Source: Acidomonas methanolica (GTDB lineage: Bacteria; Pseudomonadota; Alphaproteobacteria; Acetobacterales; Acetobacteraceae). Taken from it: DNA of 64,000 nt. Below, piece after piece: positions 8,950-17,840 of the stretch. Position 1 is the stretch's first letter. Each line of letters starts with the position of its first letter. The notes under the pieces were generated by a model that saw only the letters and a list, made by a program, of their open reading frames with translations, was not told the origin of the DNA and made no database searches. The position numbers were made by a program, and so were the translations under genes. The stretch is from assembly GCF_004346035.1 (NCBI RefSeq), contig NZ_SLZN01000005.1:124001-188000 (forward strand), read 5' to 3'.

Positions 8950-10380
8950 ATGAAGAAAAACGTGATGAAACGGGCCGTTCTGGCAGGCGCCCTCTCCCTG
9001 GCGGCAGGCTGGCTCGCCGCCGGCCCGGCCACGGCACAGGAAACCGGCGGCGAGGACGCGCTGGTCCAGCGCGGCGCCTATATTTCCCGCCTGGCGGACT
9101 GCGTGGCCTGCCACACCGGCCTGCACGGCATAAAATACGCGGGCGGGCTGAAGATCGCCACGCCGATCGGCGATATCTATTCGACGAACATCACGCCGGA
9201 CAAGGAAACCGGCATCGGCACCTACACGCTCGCCGATTTCACCCGCGCGCTGCGCGAGGGCGTCCGCAAGGACGGGGCGACCATGTATCCGGCCATGCCC
9301 TATGACGCCTTCTCGCGCATGTCGGACTCCGACATCGCCGCGCTCTATGCCTATTTCATGCACGGCGTCGCGCCGGTCCACATGGAGAACAGGGCCTCCA
9401 CGATCTCCTGGCCGCTCTCCATGCGCTGGCCGCTGGCGATCTGGCGCGCGCTGTTCGCACCCGCGCCGAAGCCCATGAACACGACGGAAGGCTCGGACGA
9501 CGTGGCGCGGGGCGAATATATCGTCACCGGCCCCGGCCATTGCGGCTCGTGCCACACGCCGCGCGGCTGGGCGATGCAGCTCAAGGCCTATGACGCGTCA
9601 GGCGGGCCGGCCTTCCTCGCCGGCGGCGCGCCGATCGACAACTGGGTGGCGCCGAGCCTGCGCAGCGATCCGGTGCAGGGCATCGGCAAGTGGTCGGAAG
9701 ACGATATCGTCACCTTCCTGAAATCGGGCCGCATCGACCACTCCGCCGTGTTCGGCGGCATGGCCGACGTGGTGGGCTGGAGCACGCAGTACTACACGGA
9801 CTCCGACCTCCGCTCGATCGCGAAATACCTGAAGAGCCTGCCGGACGTGCCGGTCCCGCCCGTCACCGTCAAGGACGCGGCGACGACGACGCAGGCCGTC
9901 GCCTCCGCCGACCCGGCCGGCCACACGGGCGCGTCCGTCTATCTGCGTGAATGCGCGATCTGCCACCAGAACGACGGCTCGGGCGTCAACCGCATGTTCC
10001 CGCCGCTCGACGGCAACCCGGTCATCGTGTCGGACAACCCGACCTCCGTGGCGAACGTGATCGTCAATGGCGGCGTGCTGCCGCCGACGAATATCGCGCC
10101 GTCCTCCGTCGCCATGCCGGGCTTCGCCCATGGCACGCACGCCCTGAGCGACGCGGACATCGCGGCGGTCACGAACTTCATCCGCGAGGGCTGGAGCAAT
10201 CAGGCCCACGGCAACGTCACGGCGGCGGACATCCGGACACTCCGCACCACCGGCGCGCCGCTGAGCTTCGCCGCCTGGGCGCACAGCACGACCGGCTTCG
10301 CCTCCCAGACGCCGCAACCCTACGGCGCCGGCTGGACCTTCTCGCCGCAGACCCATGCGGGAGTCGACGAGGCGCAGTAA
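8950..10380 (+). CDS. adhB: alcohol dehydrogenase cytochrome c subunit (triheme)
   Basis: 476 residues from the ATG at 8950, which starts a good signal peptide (MKKNVMKRAVLAGALSL, cleavage near TATAQ). An in-frame GTG at 8896 overlaps the adhA stop but would put 18 polar residues before the signal. Three haem c sites are present: CVACH (residue ~50), CGSCH (~197) and CAICH (~334), each in its own cytochrome c domain. It anchors AdhA to the membrane and transfers electrons to ubiquinone. A strong terminator follows at 10411. Confidence 0.93.
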   Translation: MKKNVMKRAVLAGALSLAAGWLAAGPATAQETGGEDALVQRGAYISRLADCVACHTGLHGIKYAGGLKIATPIGDIYSTNITPDKETGIGTYTLADFTRALREGVRKDGATMYPAMPYDAFSRMSDSDIAALYAYFMHGVAPVHMENRASTISWPLSMRWPLAIWRALFAPAPKPMNTTEGSDDVARGEYIVTGPGHCGSCHTPRGWAMQLKAYDASGGPAFLAGGAPIDNWVAPSLRSDPVQGIGKWSEDDIVTFLKSGRIDHSAVFGGMADVVGWSTQYYTDSDLRSIAKYLKSLPDVPVPPVTVKDAATTTQAVASADPAGHTGASVYLRECAICHQNDGSGVNRMFPPLDGNPVIVSDNPTSVANVIVNGGVLPPTNIAPSSVAMPGFAHGTHALSDADIAAVTNFIREGWSNQAHGNVTAADIRTLRTTGAPLSFAAWAHSTTGFASQTPQPYGAGWTFSPQTHAGVDEAQ

Positions 10381-10410
10381 CGCACCTCGCCGCCACGCCA
10401 TGGACCCGAA

Positions 10411-10445
10411 AAGCGCCGCGATGCCTCCATCGCGGCGCTTTTTCG
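10411..10445 (+). terminator. Rho-independent terminator of adhAB
   Basis: Stem AAGCGCCGCGATG paired with CATCGCGGCGCTT around a short CCTC loop, directly followed by a run of T. It lies 30 bases after the adhB stop. Confidence 0.9.
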
Positions 10446-10465
10446 TTTCGGGCCGCCGCCCCCTT

Positions 10466-11239
10466 TCACCGCCCCCCGACGGCTTTCAGCGCATCCAGCC
10501 GGTGCCGGATATCCTGCACGAAGCGGGTATGCGATACGGCGCGGAGGAAGAGGCCCTGCATGCTCCGCGCCAGCCCCCGGCAGGGCCGCCGCACCTGAAG
10601 CAACAACACATAGCGATCCTCGGGCGTATCGTTCCAGACCTCGTGATTATACGTGTCGTCAAAGAGCAGCGACGCCCCCTCCCGCCAGCACACCACATGC
10701 CGTCCTTCCGGCGCCTCGATGTCGATGTGACATCCCGCCTCGTTCTTCGGCACGACCAGCGCGAGGTGAAAGGTGAGCATCCCCTTGGTCATGCCGTAAT
10801 GGCGCGGAATATGTGCCCCCGCCTCCAGCACGGAGAAACAGGCCGTCACCAGCCCCGGCACGGTGTCGAGCAGCGCCATGGTGCGCGGCACGCGGGCGCA
10901 GTTCTCGGCGCGCCGATACCCGTATCCTTCCAGAAAGAAGGACCGCCAGCGCCGGTCCGCCGCGATCCGCCCGTGATCGGGCGAAATGTCGCCCAGCGCG
11001 GGAATCTCCCGTGCCCGGATCGCCACCGCCTCGTCGCGAATCTCCGCCCAGTGCCGTTCGAGCCGCGCGATCCACGGAAGGGAGGCGGGATCGAGAATCG
11101 CCCGGTCCGGCAGGAGCGATCCCCGCATGATCATGCGATCGATGGCGGGCCGCATCGCCGCCCCGATCTCGAAGAAGGATTTGTTGATGAAAGGCAGTTT
11201 CTTCCGTCCCGATCCCGCCTTTCCCCCTGTCTGAGTCAT
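10466..11239 (-). CDS. aspartyl/asparaginyl beta-hydroxylase family protein (LpxO-like)
   Basis: About 257 residues. It matches the Fe(II)/2-oxoglutarate family that includes LpxO lipid A hydroxylase: HIPRHYGMTKGMLTFHLAL carries the first iron-ligand region, CHIDI follows, then LLFDDTYNHEVWNDT and RYVLLLQVRRP. The ATG at 11239 is preceded by AGGGAGGGTG; an upstream frame extension lacks such a site. The protein is soluble or peripheral with no signal peptide. Hydroxylation of a lipid A secondary acyl chain is plausible, but peptide substrates cannot be excluded. It is transcribed alone, convergent with adhB. Confidence 0.8.
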   Translation of the reverse strand: MTQTGGKAGSGRKKLPFINKSFFEIGAAMRPAIDRMIMRGSLLPDRAILDPASLPWIARLERHWAEIRDEAVAIRAREIPALGDISPDHGRIAADRRWRSFFLEGYGYRRAENCARVPRTMALLDTVPGLVTACFSVLEAGAHIPRHYGMTKGMLTFHLALVVPKNEAGCHIDIEAPEGRHVVCWREGASLLFDDTYNHEVWNDTPEDRYVLLLQVRRPCRGLARSMQGLFLRAVSHTRFVQDIRHRLDALKAVGGR

Positions 11240-11334
11240 CACCCTCCCTTTCGACACGTCGCCCGGCCGCGATACGGCCACCCCGGACGGGCCGCTCCGT
11301 TCGACTCTCTCGACCCCGGCCCTGAGCTTGAGAT

Positions 11335-12702
11335 ATGAACCACATCTCCCATTTCAACCGGAGCCCGACGACACTGACCGTCCCGCCCCACCCCGTCGCC
11401 CTCCCCTGGCGCACGCCGGACAGCGTCCTGGCGGCGAGCCGGGACGAGGAGTGGCTCGCCCTGCTCGACAGCAACGGCCCGGTCAACGCCCAGTCACGCT
11501 GGACGATCCTCTGCCGCTCGCCTTCCGCCACGCTCGTCACGAGCGAACCCGACGGCTGGGACCGGCTCCGCGCCCTGCTGCCGCCGCGCACCTCGCCCTC
11601 CCTGCCGCATCTCCCCTGTCCCGGCCCCTATCCCGGCCCCTGCGCGGGCGGCGTCATCGGGATAGCGAGCTACGGAGCCGGACTGGCGCTGGAGGCAATC
11701 CCCTCCCGCCATCGCGACACCACGCCCCATCTCATCGCCGCGCGCTTCGACGACGCGCTGGTTTTCGACCGGCAGGACAAACGCCTCTGGTGGACCAGCC
11801 TCACCGGCGCGCCGCCGCCCGACCTTCCCGCCTGCACCCGCGCGATTCCCCGGCCCCCGACCCTCCGCTTCACGCCGGACCGCGCGCCCGACGCCTGGCG
11901 CGCCGATGTCCGCGCCGTGATCGAGGCCATCGCGGCGGGCGAGATCTTCCAGGCCAATCTCACCCAGCGCTGGCGCGCGCCCACACCGGCGGCATTCCCG
12001 ATCCTGGAGACCTATCGCGCCCTCCGCCGCCACACCCCCGCGCCGTTCGGCGGCGTGCTGCGCATGCCCGGCTTCGCCCTGCTCAGCGCCTCGGTCGAAC
12101 GTTTCCTGCATATGGACGCGACCGGACGCATCGAGACGCGCCCCATCAAGGGCACCGCCCCCCTCGGCGCCACGCCGGAGGAAAGCCGCGCCTTCGCCGA
12201 GGCCCTCGGCCGCGACGGCAAGGAATACGCCGAGAACCTGATGATCACCGACCTCATGCGCAACGATATCGGCCGCGTCTGCGCGATCGGGTCGGTCGAG
12301 GTCGCCGAACTCTGCGCCGTCGAGCGGTTCGCGCACTGGCACCATCTCGTCTCCTCGATCCGCGGCCGCCTCGCCCCGGGCCTCGACGCCGTCGACCTCC
12401 TGCGCGCCACCCTGCCGCCCGGCTCCGTCACCGGCGCGCCGAAACATCGCGCGATGGAAATCATCGACAGGCTGGAACATTCGGCGCGCGGCCCCTATTG
12501 TGGCACTCTGTTTCGCATCGGCGCGGACGGGACGCTGGACAGCAACGTCATCATCCGCAGCATCGCGGTCACACGGGAGGACATCACCATCGGCGCTGGA
12601 GGCGGCATCACCTACCCCTCGGACCCCGCGCGGGAATATGACGAGATGATTCTGAAAGCGGCGCCCCTGCTGGCGGTTTTCGGGCATGAGGCGCTCGCAT
12701 GA
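11335..12702 (+). CDS. pabB: aminodeoxychorismate synthase component I
   Basis: 455 residues of the chorismate-binding family. Diagnostic segments are AGEIFQANLTQRW, RPIKGTAPLG, ENLMITDLMRNDIGRVC and LPPGSVTGAPKHRAMEIID near the C-terminus. The PIKG lysine is the PabB feature; anthranilate synthases have PIAG. With a glutaminase it converts chorismate to 4-amino-4-deoxychorismate for folate. No pabA is adjacent. The TGA stop overlaps the ATG of the next gene (ATGA), so the two are translationally coupled. Confidence 0.92.
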   Translation: MNHISHFNRSPTTLTVPPHPVALPWRTPDSVLAASRDEEWLALLDSNGPVNAQSRWTILCRSPSATLVTSEPDGWDRLRALLPPRTSPSLPHLPCPGPYPGPCAGGVIGIASYGAGLALEAIPSRHRDTTPHLIAARFDDALVFDRQDKRLWWTSLTGAPPPDLPACTRAIPRPPTLRFTPDRAPDAWRADVRAVIEAIAAGEIFQANLTQRWRAPTPAAFPILETYRALRRHTPAPFGGVLRMPGFALLSASVERFLHMDATGRIETRPIKGTAPLGATPEESRAFAEALGRDGKEYAENLMITDLMRNDIGRVCAIGSVEVAELCAVERFAHWHHLVSSIRGRLAPGLDAVDLLRATLPPGSVTGAPKHRAMEIIDRLEHSARGPYCGTLFRIGADGTLDSNVIIRSIAVTREDITIGAGGGITYPSDPAREYDEMILKAAPLLAVFGHEALA

Positions 12703-13517
12703 ACCCGCACGCCGTCATCTGGCTCAACGAGAGGCTGGTGCCGCGGGGCGAGGCCTGCATCAGCGTATCCGACCGCGGCTTTCTCTTCGGCGACGGCGTG
12801 TTCGAGACCATGCGCGTCACCGGCGGGCGGCTTCCCCTGCTGGACCGCCACCTCGCGCGCCTCGCCGAAGGGTGCCGCGTCCTGCGCCTCCCCCCGCCCG
12901 ACCGCCCGGCCCTGCGGGAGGCGGTGGAGACGGTCGTGGCCGCCAATGCGCTCGCCAACGGCGCGGTACGCCTCACCTGCTCGCGCGGCCCCGGTCCGCG
13001 CGGCATCACCCCGCCCGCCGATCCCTCGCCCACCATCATGATCGCGGCCTATGCGTTGCAGCCGCCCGCCCTGCCGCCGTTGCGCGTCCATGTGAGCCGC
13101 CAGGTGCGGGACGGAGCCTCCGTGCTCAGCCGCATCAAGACCACGAACTACCTGCCGTCCATCATGGCCCGTTTCGAGGCCACCGACGCAGGCGCCGACG
13201 AGGCCCTCCTGCGCAACCCGGCCGGGCGCATCGCCAGCGCCTCCATCGGCGCGCTGATCGTGCTGGCCGGCGATCATCTCGTGACCCCCTTCGTGGATGA
13301 GGGCGCGATGGAGAGCATCAGCCGCGCCCTGCTGCTGGAACAGGGGCTGGCGAGCGAGGGCCTCGTCTTCCCCGATTTCAACGACATCCGCGCGGCCTGG
13401 GTCGTCAGCGCGCTGTCCGTGCGCCCGATCGGCTCCGTCGGCCGCGTGCCGCTGGCGGTGGACAAGTCCTGGACGGAACGCATCCGCGCCTGCATCCATC
13501 CCCACCCGGAAGGGTGA
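12699..13517 (+). CDS. pabC: aminotransferase class IV, probable aminodeoxychorismate lyase
   Basis: 272 residues of the PLP fold-type IV family: ISVSDRGFLFGDGVFETMRV at the N-terminus, the PLP lysine in LSRIKTTNYLPSIMA, and the NPAGRIASASIGALIVL segment. PabC releases pyruvate from aminodeoxychorismate to give p-aminobenzoate. The family also holds branched-chain and D-amino acid aminotransferases, but the ATGA overlap with pabB makes the folate role most likely. Confidence 0.85.
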   Translation: MNPHAVIWLNERLVPRGEACISVSDRGFLFGDGVFETMRVTGGRLPLLDRHLARLAEGCRVLRLPPPDRPALREAVETVVAANALANGAVRLTCSRGPGPRGITPPADPSPTIMIAAYALQPPALPPLRVHVSRQVRDGASVLSRIKTTNYLPSIMARFEATDAGADEALLRNPAGRIASASIGALIVLAGDHLVTPFVDEGAMESISRALLLEQGLASEGLVFPDFNDIRAAWVVSALSVRPIGSVGRVPLAVDKSWTERIRACIHPHPEG

Positions 13518-13669
13518 CGGCAAGAGCCGCGCCGTTCGCCGCGGAACGACACATCCGGGACCGCGCGCATCACGTTCATGAGACAAACAAACGTTAGACT
13601 TGACGAATTCCCGTCGGGACTGCTCTCTGCACACGTGACTCCCCCCGATTTCCGGATGCGAAGGACATC

Positions 13670-14449
13670 ATGCCCGACATCGAGATCTCCAGCAGCGGCG
13701 GCATTCTCAGCCTCGTCCTCAATCGCCCCGCGAAACGGAACGCGCTGACCGACGCCATGTACGGCACGCTGGCCGACGCCTTCGCCCATGCCGGGTCCGA
13801 CCGCGCCACCCGCGTGATCCTGCTGGCGGGAGAAGGCGAGTCCTTCACGGCAGGCAACGACATCGCCGATTTCGTCGCCGTCACCTCCGGCACGGCCGCC
13901 GGTCGAGCTTCCGGGCCCGGCAACGTGCTCCGTTTCCTCGACGCGCTGGCCACATGCACGCTGCCCCTCGTCTCCGCCGCGCAGGGCCACGCGGTCGGCA
14001 TCGGCACGACGCTGCTGCTGCATTGCGATCATGTCGTGCTCGGCGAGAGCGCCCGTCTCTCGACGCCCTTCGTCAACCTCGCCCTCGTGCCGGAGGCCGC
14101 GTCCAGCCTGCTGATCCCGCGGCGGATCGGCCATGCGCGCGCCTATGCGATGTTCGCCCTGGCCGAGATCGTCACCGCCGAGCAGGCCGTCGCCTGGGGG
14201 CTGGCCAACGCCGTCGTGCCCGACACGTCCCTGCGGGAGGCGGCCCTCGACGTCGCGGGACGCCTGGCCGCCCAGCCGCGCGAAGCGCTCGCCATCACCA
14301 AACGCCTGATGCGTGACACCGCCACGATCCGGGCGCGCATGGATGAGGAGAACGACGCATTCATGGCGCGGCTGCGTTCGCCGGAGGCGATGGAGGCGTT
14401 CACCGCCTTCGCGGAACGACGCAAACCGGATTTTTCGCGGTTCGACTGA
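13670..14449 (+). CDS. enoyl-CoA hydratase/isomerase family protein
   Basis: 259 residues of the crotonase family. LNRPAKRNALTDAMY begins the CoA site, GEGESFTAGNDIADF is the first oxyanion-hole loop, and SAAQGHAVGIGTTLLLHCDHVV the second. VPEAASSLLIPRRIG has a glutamate in the usual catalytic region. The true substrate cannot be read from sequence. It is transcribed alone after pabC with a 150-base gap. Confidence 0.85.
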   Translation: MPDIEISSSGGILSLVLNRPAKRNALTDAMYGTLADAFAHAGSDRATRVILLAGEGESFTAGNDIADFVAVTSGTAAGRASGPGNVLRFLDALATCTLPLVSAAQGHAVGIGTTLLLHCDHVVLGESARLSTPFVNLALVPEAASSLLIPRRIGHARAYAMFALAEIVTAEQAVAWGLANAVVPDTSLREAALDVAGRLAAQPREALAITKRLMRDTATIRARMDEENDAFMARLRSPEAMEAFTAFAERRKPDFSRFD

Positions 14450-14488
14450 TCGCGCCTGCTCCCCCCATGGCTCACGCGCCCCGCGCGC

Positions 14489-15637
14489 TCACGCCCGGGA
14501 CATGATACAGGGTGCGACGAACAACTCGCCGCGCCAACTGCCGACCAGCGTCTTCGCACCGACGACGACCCACATGATCGCGAGCGTGAGCGCGAGCACG
14601 CAGCCGATCTCATCGAAGACCATGAGATGCAGCACCCTCCCGAGCTTCAGCGTCGCGGCGGTATAGACGCCGAGCGGGAAGGTGTAGCCCCACCAGCCGA
14701 GATTGAACGGAATGCCGGCGCGCCAGTAGCGCAGCGTGATCAGGCCGGCCAGCAGCAACCACCACAGGCCGAACCCCCACATCGCCAGCCCTCCGATGGT
14801 GCCGAGCCCCTGCGCGATCGCGGCGACCTCGCCGAGACCCTGCGCGCCGAACGCCGCCGGCGTGGCCGCGCCCAGCAACAGCAGACCGAGACTCCCGGTG
14901 CCGATCGGCCCGAGAGCCAGCCACGACGACGCGGCCATGCTCGCATGCGGCAGCTTGTGCAAGGCGAGGCGCAGGATGAGGATCGCCAGGACACAGACCG
15001 CCACCGGCACCGAATAGGCCCATAGCGTCCATGACAGGGCGCAGACCAGGAAGGCATGGCGCGGATCGGCGAGATGCGGCGCCAGCAATCCGCCGCTGGC
15101 CGCCGCCACCTCGGCGGCGACCACAGGCAGCAGCCAGACCGCCGTCATGCCGTCGAGGCTGTGCTCGTGACGGGTGAACATCAGATACGGGATCAGCACC
15201 CCGCAGACGACCGACATCGCCACGTCGATCCACCACAGCGCCGCCGCGATGTCGATGGCGCTCGCGCCGAAATGCGCGCTGCCGAATACGATGAAGCCGT
15301 TGACGATGGTGGCCAGCCCCATCGGGATCGTGCCGAAGAACATCGACGCCGTGTTGTGGCCGAAGATACGCCGCGCCTCGTGACCGAACATCATCCAGCG
15401 CGCGGCGTACAACGCGCTGAACAGCGCGAACAGACAGATGTTGAACACCCACAGCCCGCTCCCGAGCGGCCGCAACGTCGCGCCGAAGCCGGGAATCTGC
15501 GGCAGGACGAGGCTGAGAATGCCGGTGCCCATCGTGGCGGCGAACCAGTTCGGCGTGAACTGCCGGATCATCTCGCAGGGATGCGAGAGCTGGCCGAGCG
15601 GCCGTCCCCGGCGCGGAGCTGATGGCATGTCGCTCAT
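14489..15637 (-). CDS. TDT family transporter (Mae1/TehA/Ssu1-like), candidate sulfite exporter
   Basis: 382 residues with about ten hydrophobic helices. The first begins FTPNWFAATMGTGILSLVL, the typical TDT opening. Members carry malate (Mae1), tellurite-associated anions (TehA) or sulfite (Ssu1). GGAGG precedes the ATG at 8 bases, and it starts 24 bases after doxDA, so it is the last gene of that operon. Being cotranscribed with a thiosulfate oxidoreductase favours sulfite or another sulfur oxyanion as cargo; this is inference. C4-dicarboxylate transport remains an alternative. Confidence 0.75.
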   Translation of the reverse strand: MSDMPSAPRRGRPLGQLSHPCEMIRQFTPNWFAATMGTGILSLVLPQIPGFGATLRPLGSGLWVFNICLFALFSALYAARWMMFGHEARRIFGHNTASMFFGTIPMGLATIVNGFIVFGSAHFGASAIDIAAALWWIDVAMSVVCGVLIPYLMFTRHEHSLDGMTAVWLLPVVAAEVAAASGGLLAPHLADPRHAFLVCALSWTLWAYSVPVAVCVLAILILRLALHKLPHASMAASSWLALGPIGTGSLGLLLLGAATPAAFGAQGLGEVAAIAQGLGTIGGLAMWGFGLWWLLLAGLITLRYWRAGIPFNLGWWGYTFPLGVYTAATLKLGRVLHLMVFDEIGCVLALTLAIMWVVVGAKTLVGSWRGELFVAPCIMSRA

Positions 15638-15661
15638 CGTTTCATTCCTCCAGCCGCCGGA

Positions 15662-16822
15662 TCAGCCGGCGACGCCGACCAGCTTCGTCGTGAAGCTGCG
15701 CCCGTCGACATCGGTCAGACGGATGCTGTCGCCCCCCACAGCGCCCGATCCGACAGCGCCCGACCCGGGGGCACCCGATCCGGGGGCCGGCAGCGTCAGC
15801 GTGGCCTTCGCCCCCATGGGCGCGCGGATGCCATAAGGTCCGGCGGCGAATGTGTTGTAGGCATAGTCATTGGCGAAGCTCGTTTTCGGCAGTGCGGAGA
15901 GCGCCTTCGCATCCCACTGCTCCACCACATGTCCGTCAGCCGCGAGAACGGCGGCGGAGACCACATGCAGCGGCGCTTCGGGCGTCCCGGCATCGAGATA
16001 GGCATGCACCCGCACCGATCCGTCCGGCAGCACCACGCCATCGGTCAGCGTGACATGATGCCTGGTCGGGCTGACCGGGCCGCTGTGAAACGGCGTCACC
16101 ACGGAGCCGCGATAGTAGCTGTAGGTGCCGACATCGAAGATCACCACGAAGGCGAACAGAGCCAGCGTGAGGTTGCGCAGGCGCAGATCGCCCAGCGGCA
16201 GCGGCAGCGCGCCACAGCCCCAGCGGAACCAGCCCCTCCCGGCGAGGGACGGCCGACGCCGCAGCAGCACGTTGTCGAGGCTCCAGGCGCTCGACCCGCC
16301 GAGCAGCAATGTCGCGCCCATCGCGAGATTGCACGCCGCCATCGTCCATTCGTCGATGCAGGTCGCGCCCTGCCAGCCGAACATCGCCATCAGCACCACC
16401 GAGAACACCATCGACACCAGGGCCGCGAGCCGGGTGAACAGCCCCGCCATCAGCGCCGCGCCCGCGATCAGCTCGGCGGCGCTGAACATGATCACGCAGG
16501 CATAGAGCAGCCAGAAATGATGCAGCAGGAACGAGATCAGATGCTCGGTGCCGAACAGCGCGCCGGGCATCGCGGTCTGGAACTTGTTGGCCATCCAGTT
16601 ATGGCCGCCCCAGGCGTCGAGCTTCGACGGCGCGTAGATGAATCGCCGCGATCCGCCTCCCCAGTAGACGAAGCCCTGGATGACGCGGGTGGCCAGCAGC
16701 GCCGTGCCGGCGATCCGCCAGACATGCTGCGCCTCGCCGGTGGGGATCGCGACCCGGCCGTCGGCATGCGCGCCGATGACGCGGGCCCTCTCGCCCGCCG
16801 GATCATAGGTCATGGTCGTCAT
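15662..16822 (-). CDS. thiosulfate:quinone oxidoreductase, fused DoxD-DoxA
   Basis: 386 residues from an ATG with AGGGAG at 7 bases. The N-terminal ~200 residues form four hydrophobic helices of the DoxD/DoxX family, opening with TALLATRVIQGFVYWGGGSRRF. A further helix (NLTLALFAFVVIFDVGTYSYYRG) leads to a periplasmic DoxA-like domain starting near HSGPVSPTRHHVTLTDG. The family couples thiosulfate oxidation to tetrathionate with quinone reduction. A Gly-Ser-Ala linker near residue 355 is encoded by a short DNA tandem repeat. The start lies one base after the stop of the binding-protein gene. Confidence 0.8.
   Translation of the reverse strand: MTTMTYDPAGERARVIGAHADGRVAIPTGEAQHVWRIAGTALLATRVIQGFVYWGGGSRRFIYAPSKLDAWGGHNWMANKFQTAMPGALFGTEHLISFLLHHFWLLYACVIMFSAAELIAGAALMAGLFTRLAALVSMVFSVVLMAMFGWQGATCIDEWTMAACNLAMGATLLLGGSSAWSLDNVLLRRRPSLAGRGWFRWGCGALPLPLGDLRLRNLTLALFAFVVIFDVGTYSYYRGSVVTPFHSGPVSPTRHHVTLTDGVVLPDGSVRVHAYLDAGTPEAPLHVVSAAVLAADGHVVEQWDAKALSALPKTSFANDYAYNTFAAGPYGIRAPMGAKATLTLPAPGSGAPGSGAVGSGAVGGDSIRLTDVDGRSFTTKLVGVAG
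15741..15785 (-). repeat. three 15-bp tandem units inside doxDA
   Basis: Units at 15741, 15756 and 15771 follow the pattern GCGCCCGATCCGGGG with 1-4 changes each. They encode repeated PGSGA/VGSGA residues in the C-terminal linker. Being a multiple of three, copy number could change without breaking the frame. Confidence 0.7.
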
Positions 16823-16823
16823 G

Positions 16824-17840
16824 TCAGTCTCCCTGCGGCGTCGATGCGCCGCCCGTCGCGGCGTGGTAGGCCTTGAAGCCATAGCGTTCGAAAATCGCGA
16901 GCGCCGGTCCGGAATGGATGAAATCGAGCCATAGCCGCGCCGCCTGCGGATGCGCGGCCGCCCTGACCATGGCACCCGCGTAGATCGCGGTGGCGTTCTG
17001 GTCGGCGGGGATATCGACATGCGAGATCGCATGCCCCGCCTGCTCCTGGAATATCGCCTCCGACTGCCAGGTCACTCCGGCATCGGCGCGCCCCTGCATC
17101 AGGAAGAGCGGCGTCTGCCGGTGATGGATATGGGTCAGCACCGTGGTGCCGTCGGCAACCTTGGTCTTGTAGACCGCCTCCGCCAGCGCCTCGCCGCCGG
17201 CCTTTCTCAGCGCCGCCTCGATCTGCCGGACGATCCCCTCATAGGCCGGGTTGGGCATCGCGAGCCGGATACTCCTACCGCCGAGATCGGCCAGCGAGGT
17301 GACATGAGCGGGATTGTCCTTCGGGATCATGATCGTCAGCGTATTGACCACGTACGGCACGGCGGGCGCGGCGAGCAGTCCGCTGCGGATATAGTCCTCG
17401 ATCTTCTTCAGCCCGGCGAAATAGGCGTCCGGCTTGACCGTCCAGGTCATGTTGCCCGAAGTGACCCTGCCGCCCGCCTGCATCTGCTTGATCAGCAGAC
17501 CCGGCGGCAGCGTCTCCCAGTAGAGGCGCCCTTTGTAGTCGGGATGCTCGCGCTCGAACTCCGCAACCAGCGGCGCCATCGCGAAGAAGTAGTTGCCGCC
17601 GACGAACAGCACCAGCTTCGGATCGGTGAGATCGCCGTGAAAATCGGCGAGGTCGTCGATCTCGGGCACGGTGAACGCGAGACCGCGATCGGTTGCGTCG
17701 TTATTGCGCCCCTGCTGCCAGGGCGGAAACACGCCCTCGTCGTCACGCGGCGTCTGCGCCGTCGCCAGGCCGGCCGCCAAGGCGAGACAGGTCGCGCCTG
17801 GAAGGACGCACCGTCTGATCCGGGTCATCGCGCGGCTCAT
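16824..17840 (-). CDS. periplasmic substrate-binding protein (ModA-like fold)
   Basis: 338 residues with a signal peptide (RRCVLPGATCLALAAGLATA). The mature protein has the type 2 periplasmic binding pattern: KLVLFVGGNYFFAMAPLVAEFEREHPDYKG, then VNTLTIMIPKDNPAHVTSLADLGG, LAMPNPAYEGI and the C-terminal AGVTWQSEAIFQEQAGH. It resembles molybdate- and tungstate-type oxyanion binders, but no ABC transporter genes are adjacent. The start overlaps the DsrE-like gene (ATGA) and its stop abuts doxDA, so it may deliver a sulfur oxyanion to the membrane enzyme. The ligand is unproven. Confidence 0.75.
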   Translation of the reverse strand: MSRAMTRIRRCVLPGATCLALAAGLATAQTPRDDEGVFPPWQQGRNNDATDRGLAFTVPEIDDLADFHGDLTDPKLVLFVGGNYFFAMAPLVAEFEREHPDYKGRLYWETLPPGLLIKQMQAGGRVTSGNMTWTVKPDAYFAGLKKIEDYIRSGLLAAPAVPYVVNTLTIMIPKDNPAHVTSLADLGGRSIRLAMPNPAYEGIVRQIEAALRKAGGEALAEAVYKTKVADGTTVLTHIHHRQTPLFLMQGRADAGVTWQSEAIFQEQAGHAISHVDIPADQNATAIYAGAMVRAAAHPQAARLWLDFIHSGPALAIFERYGFKAYHAATGGASTPQGD

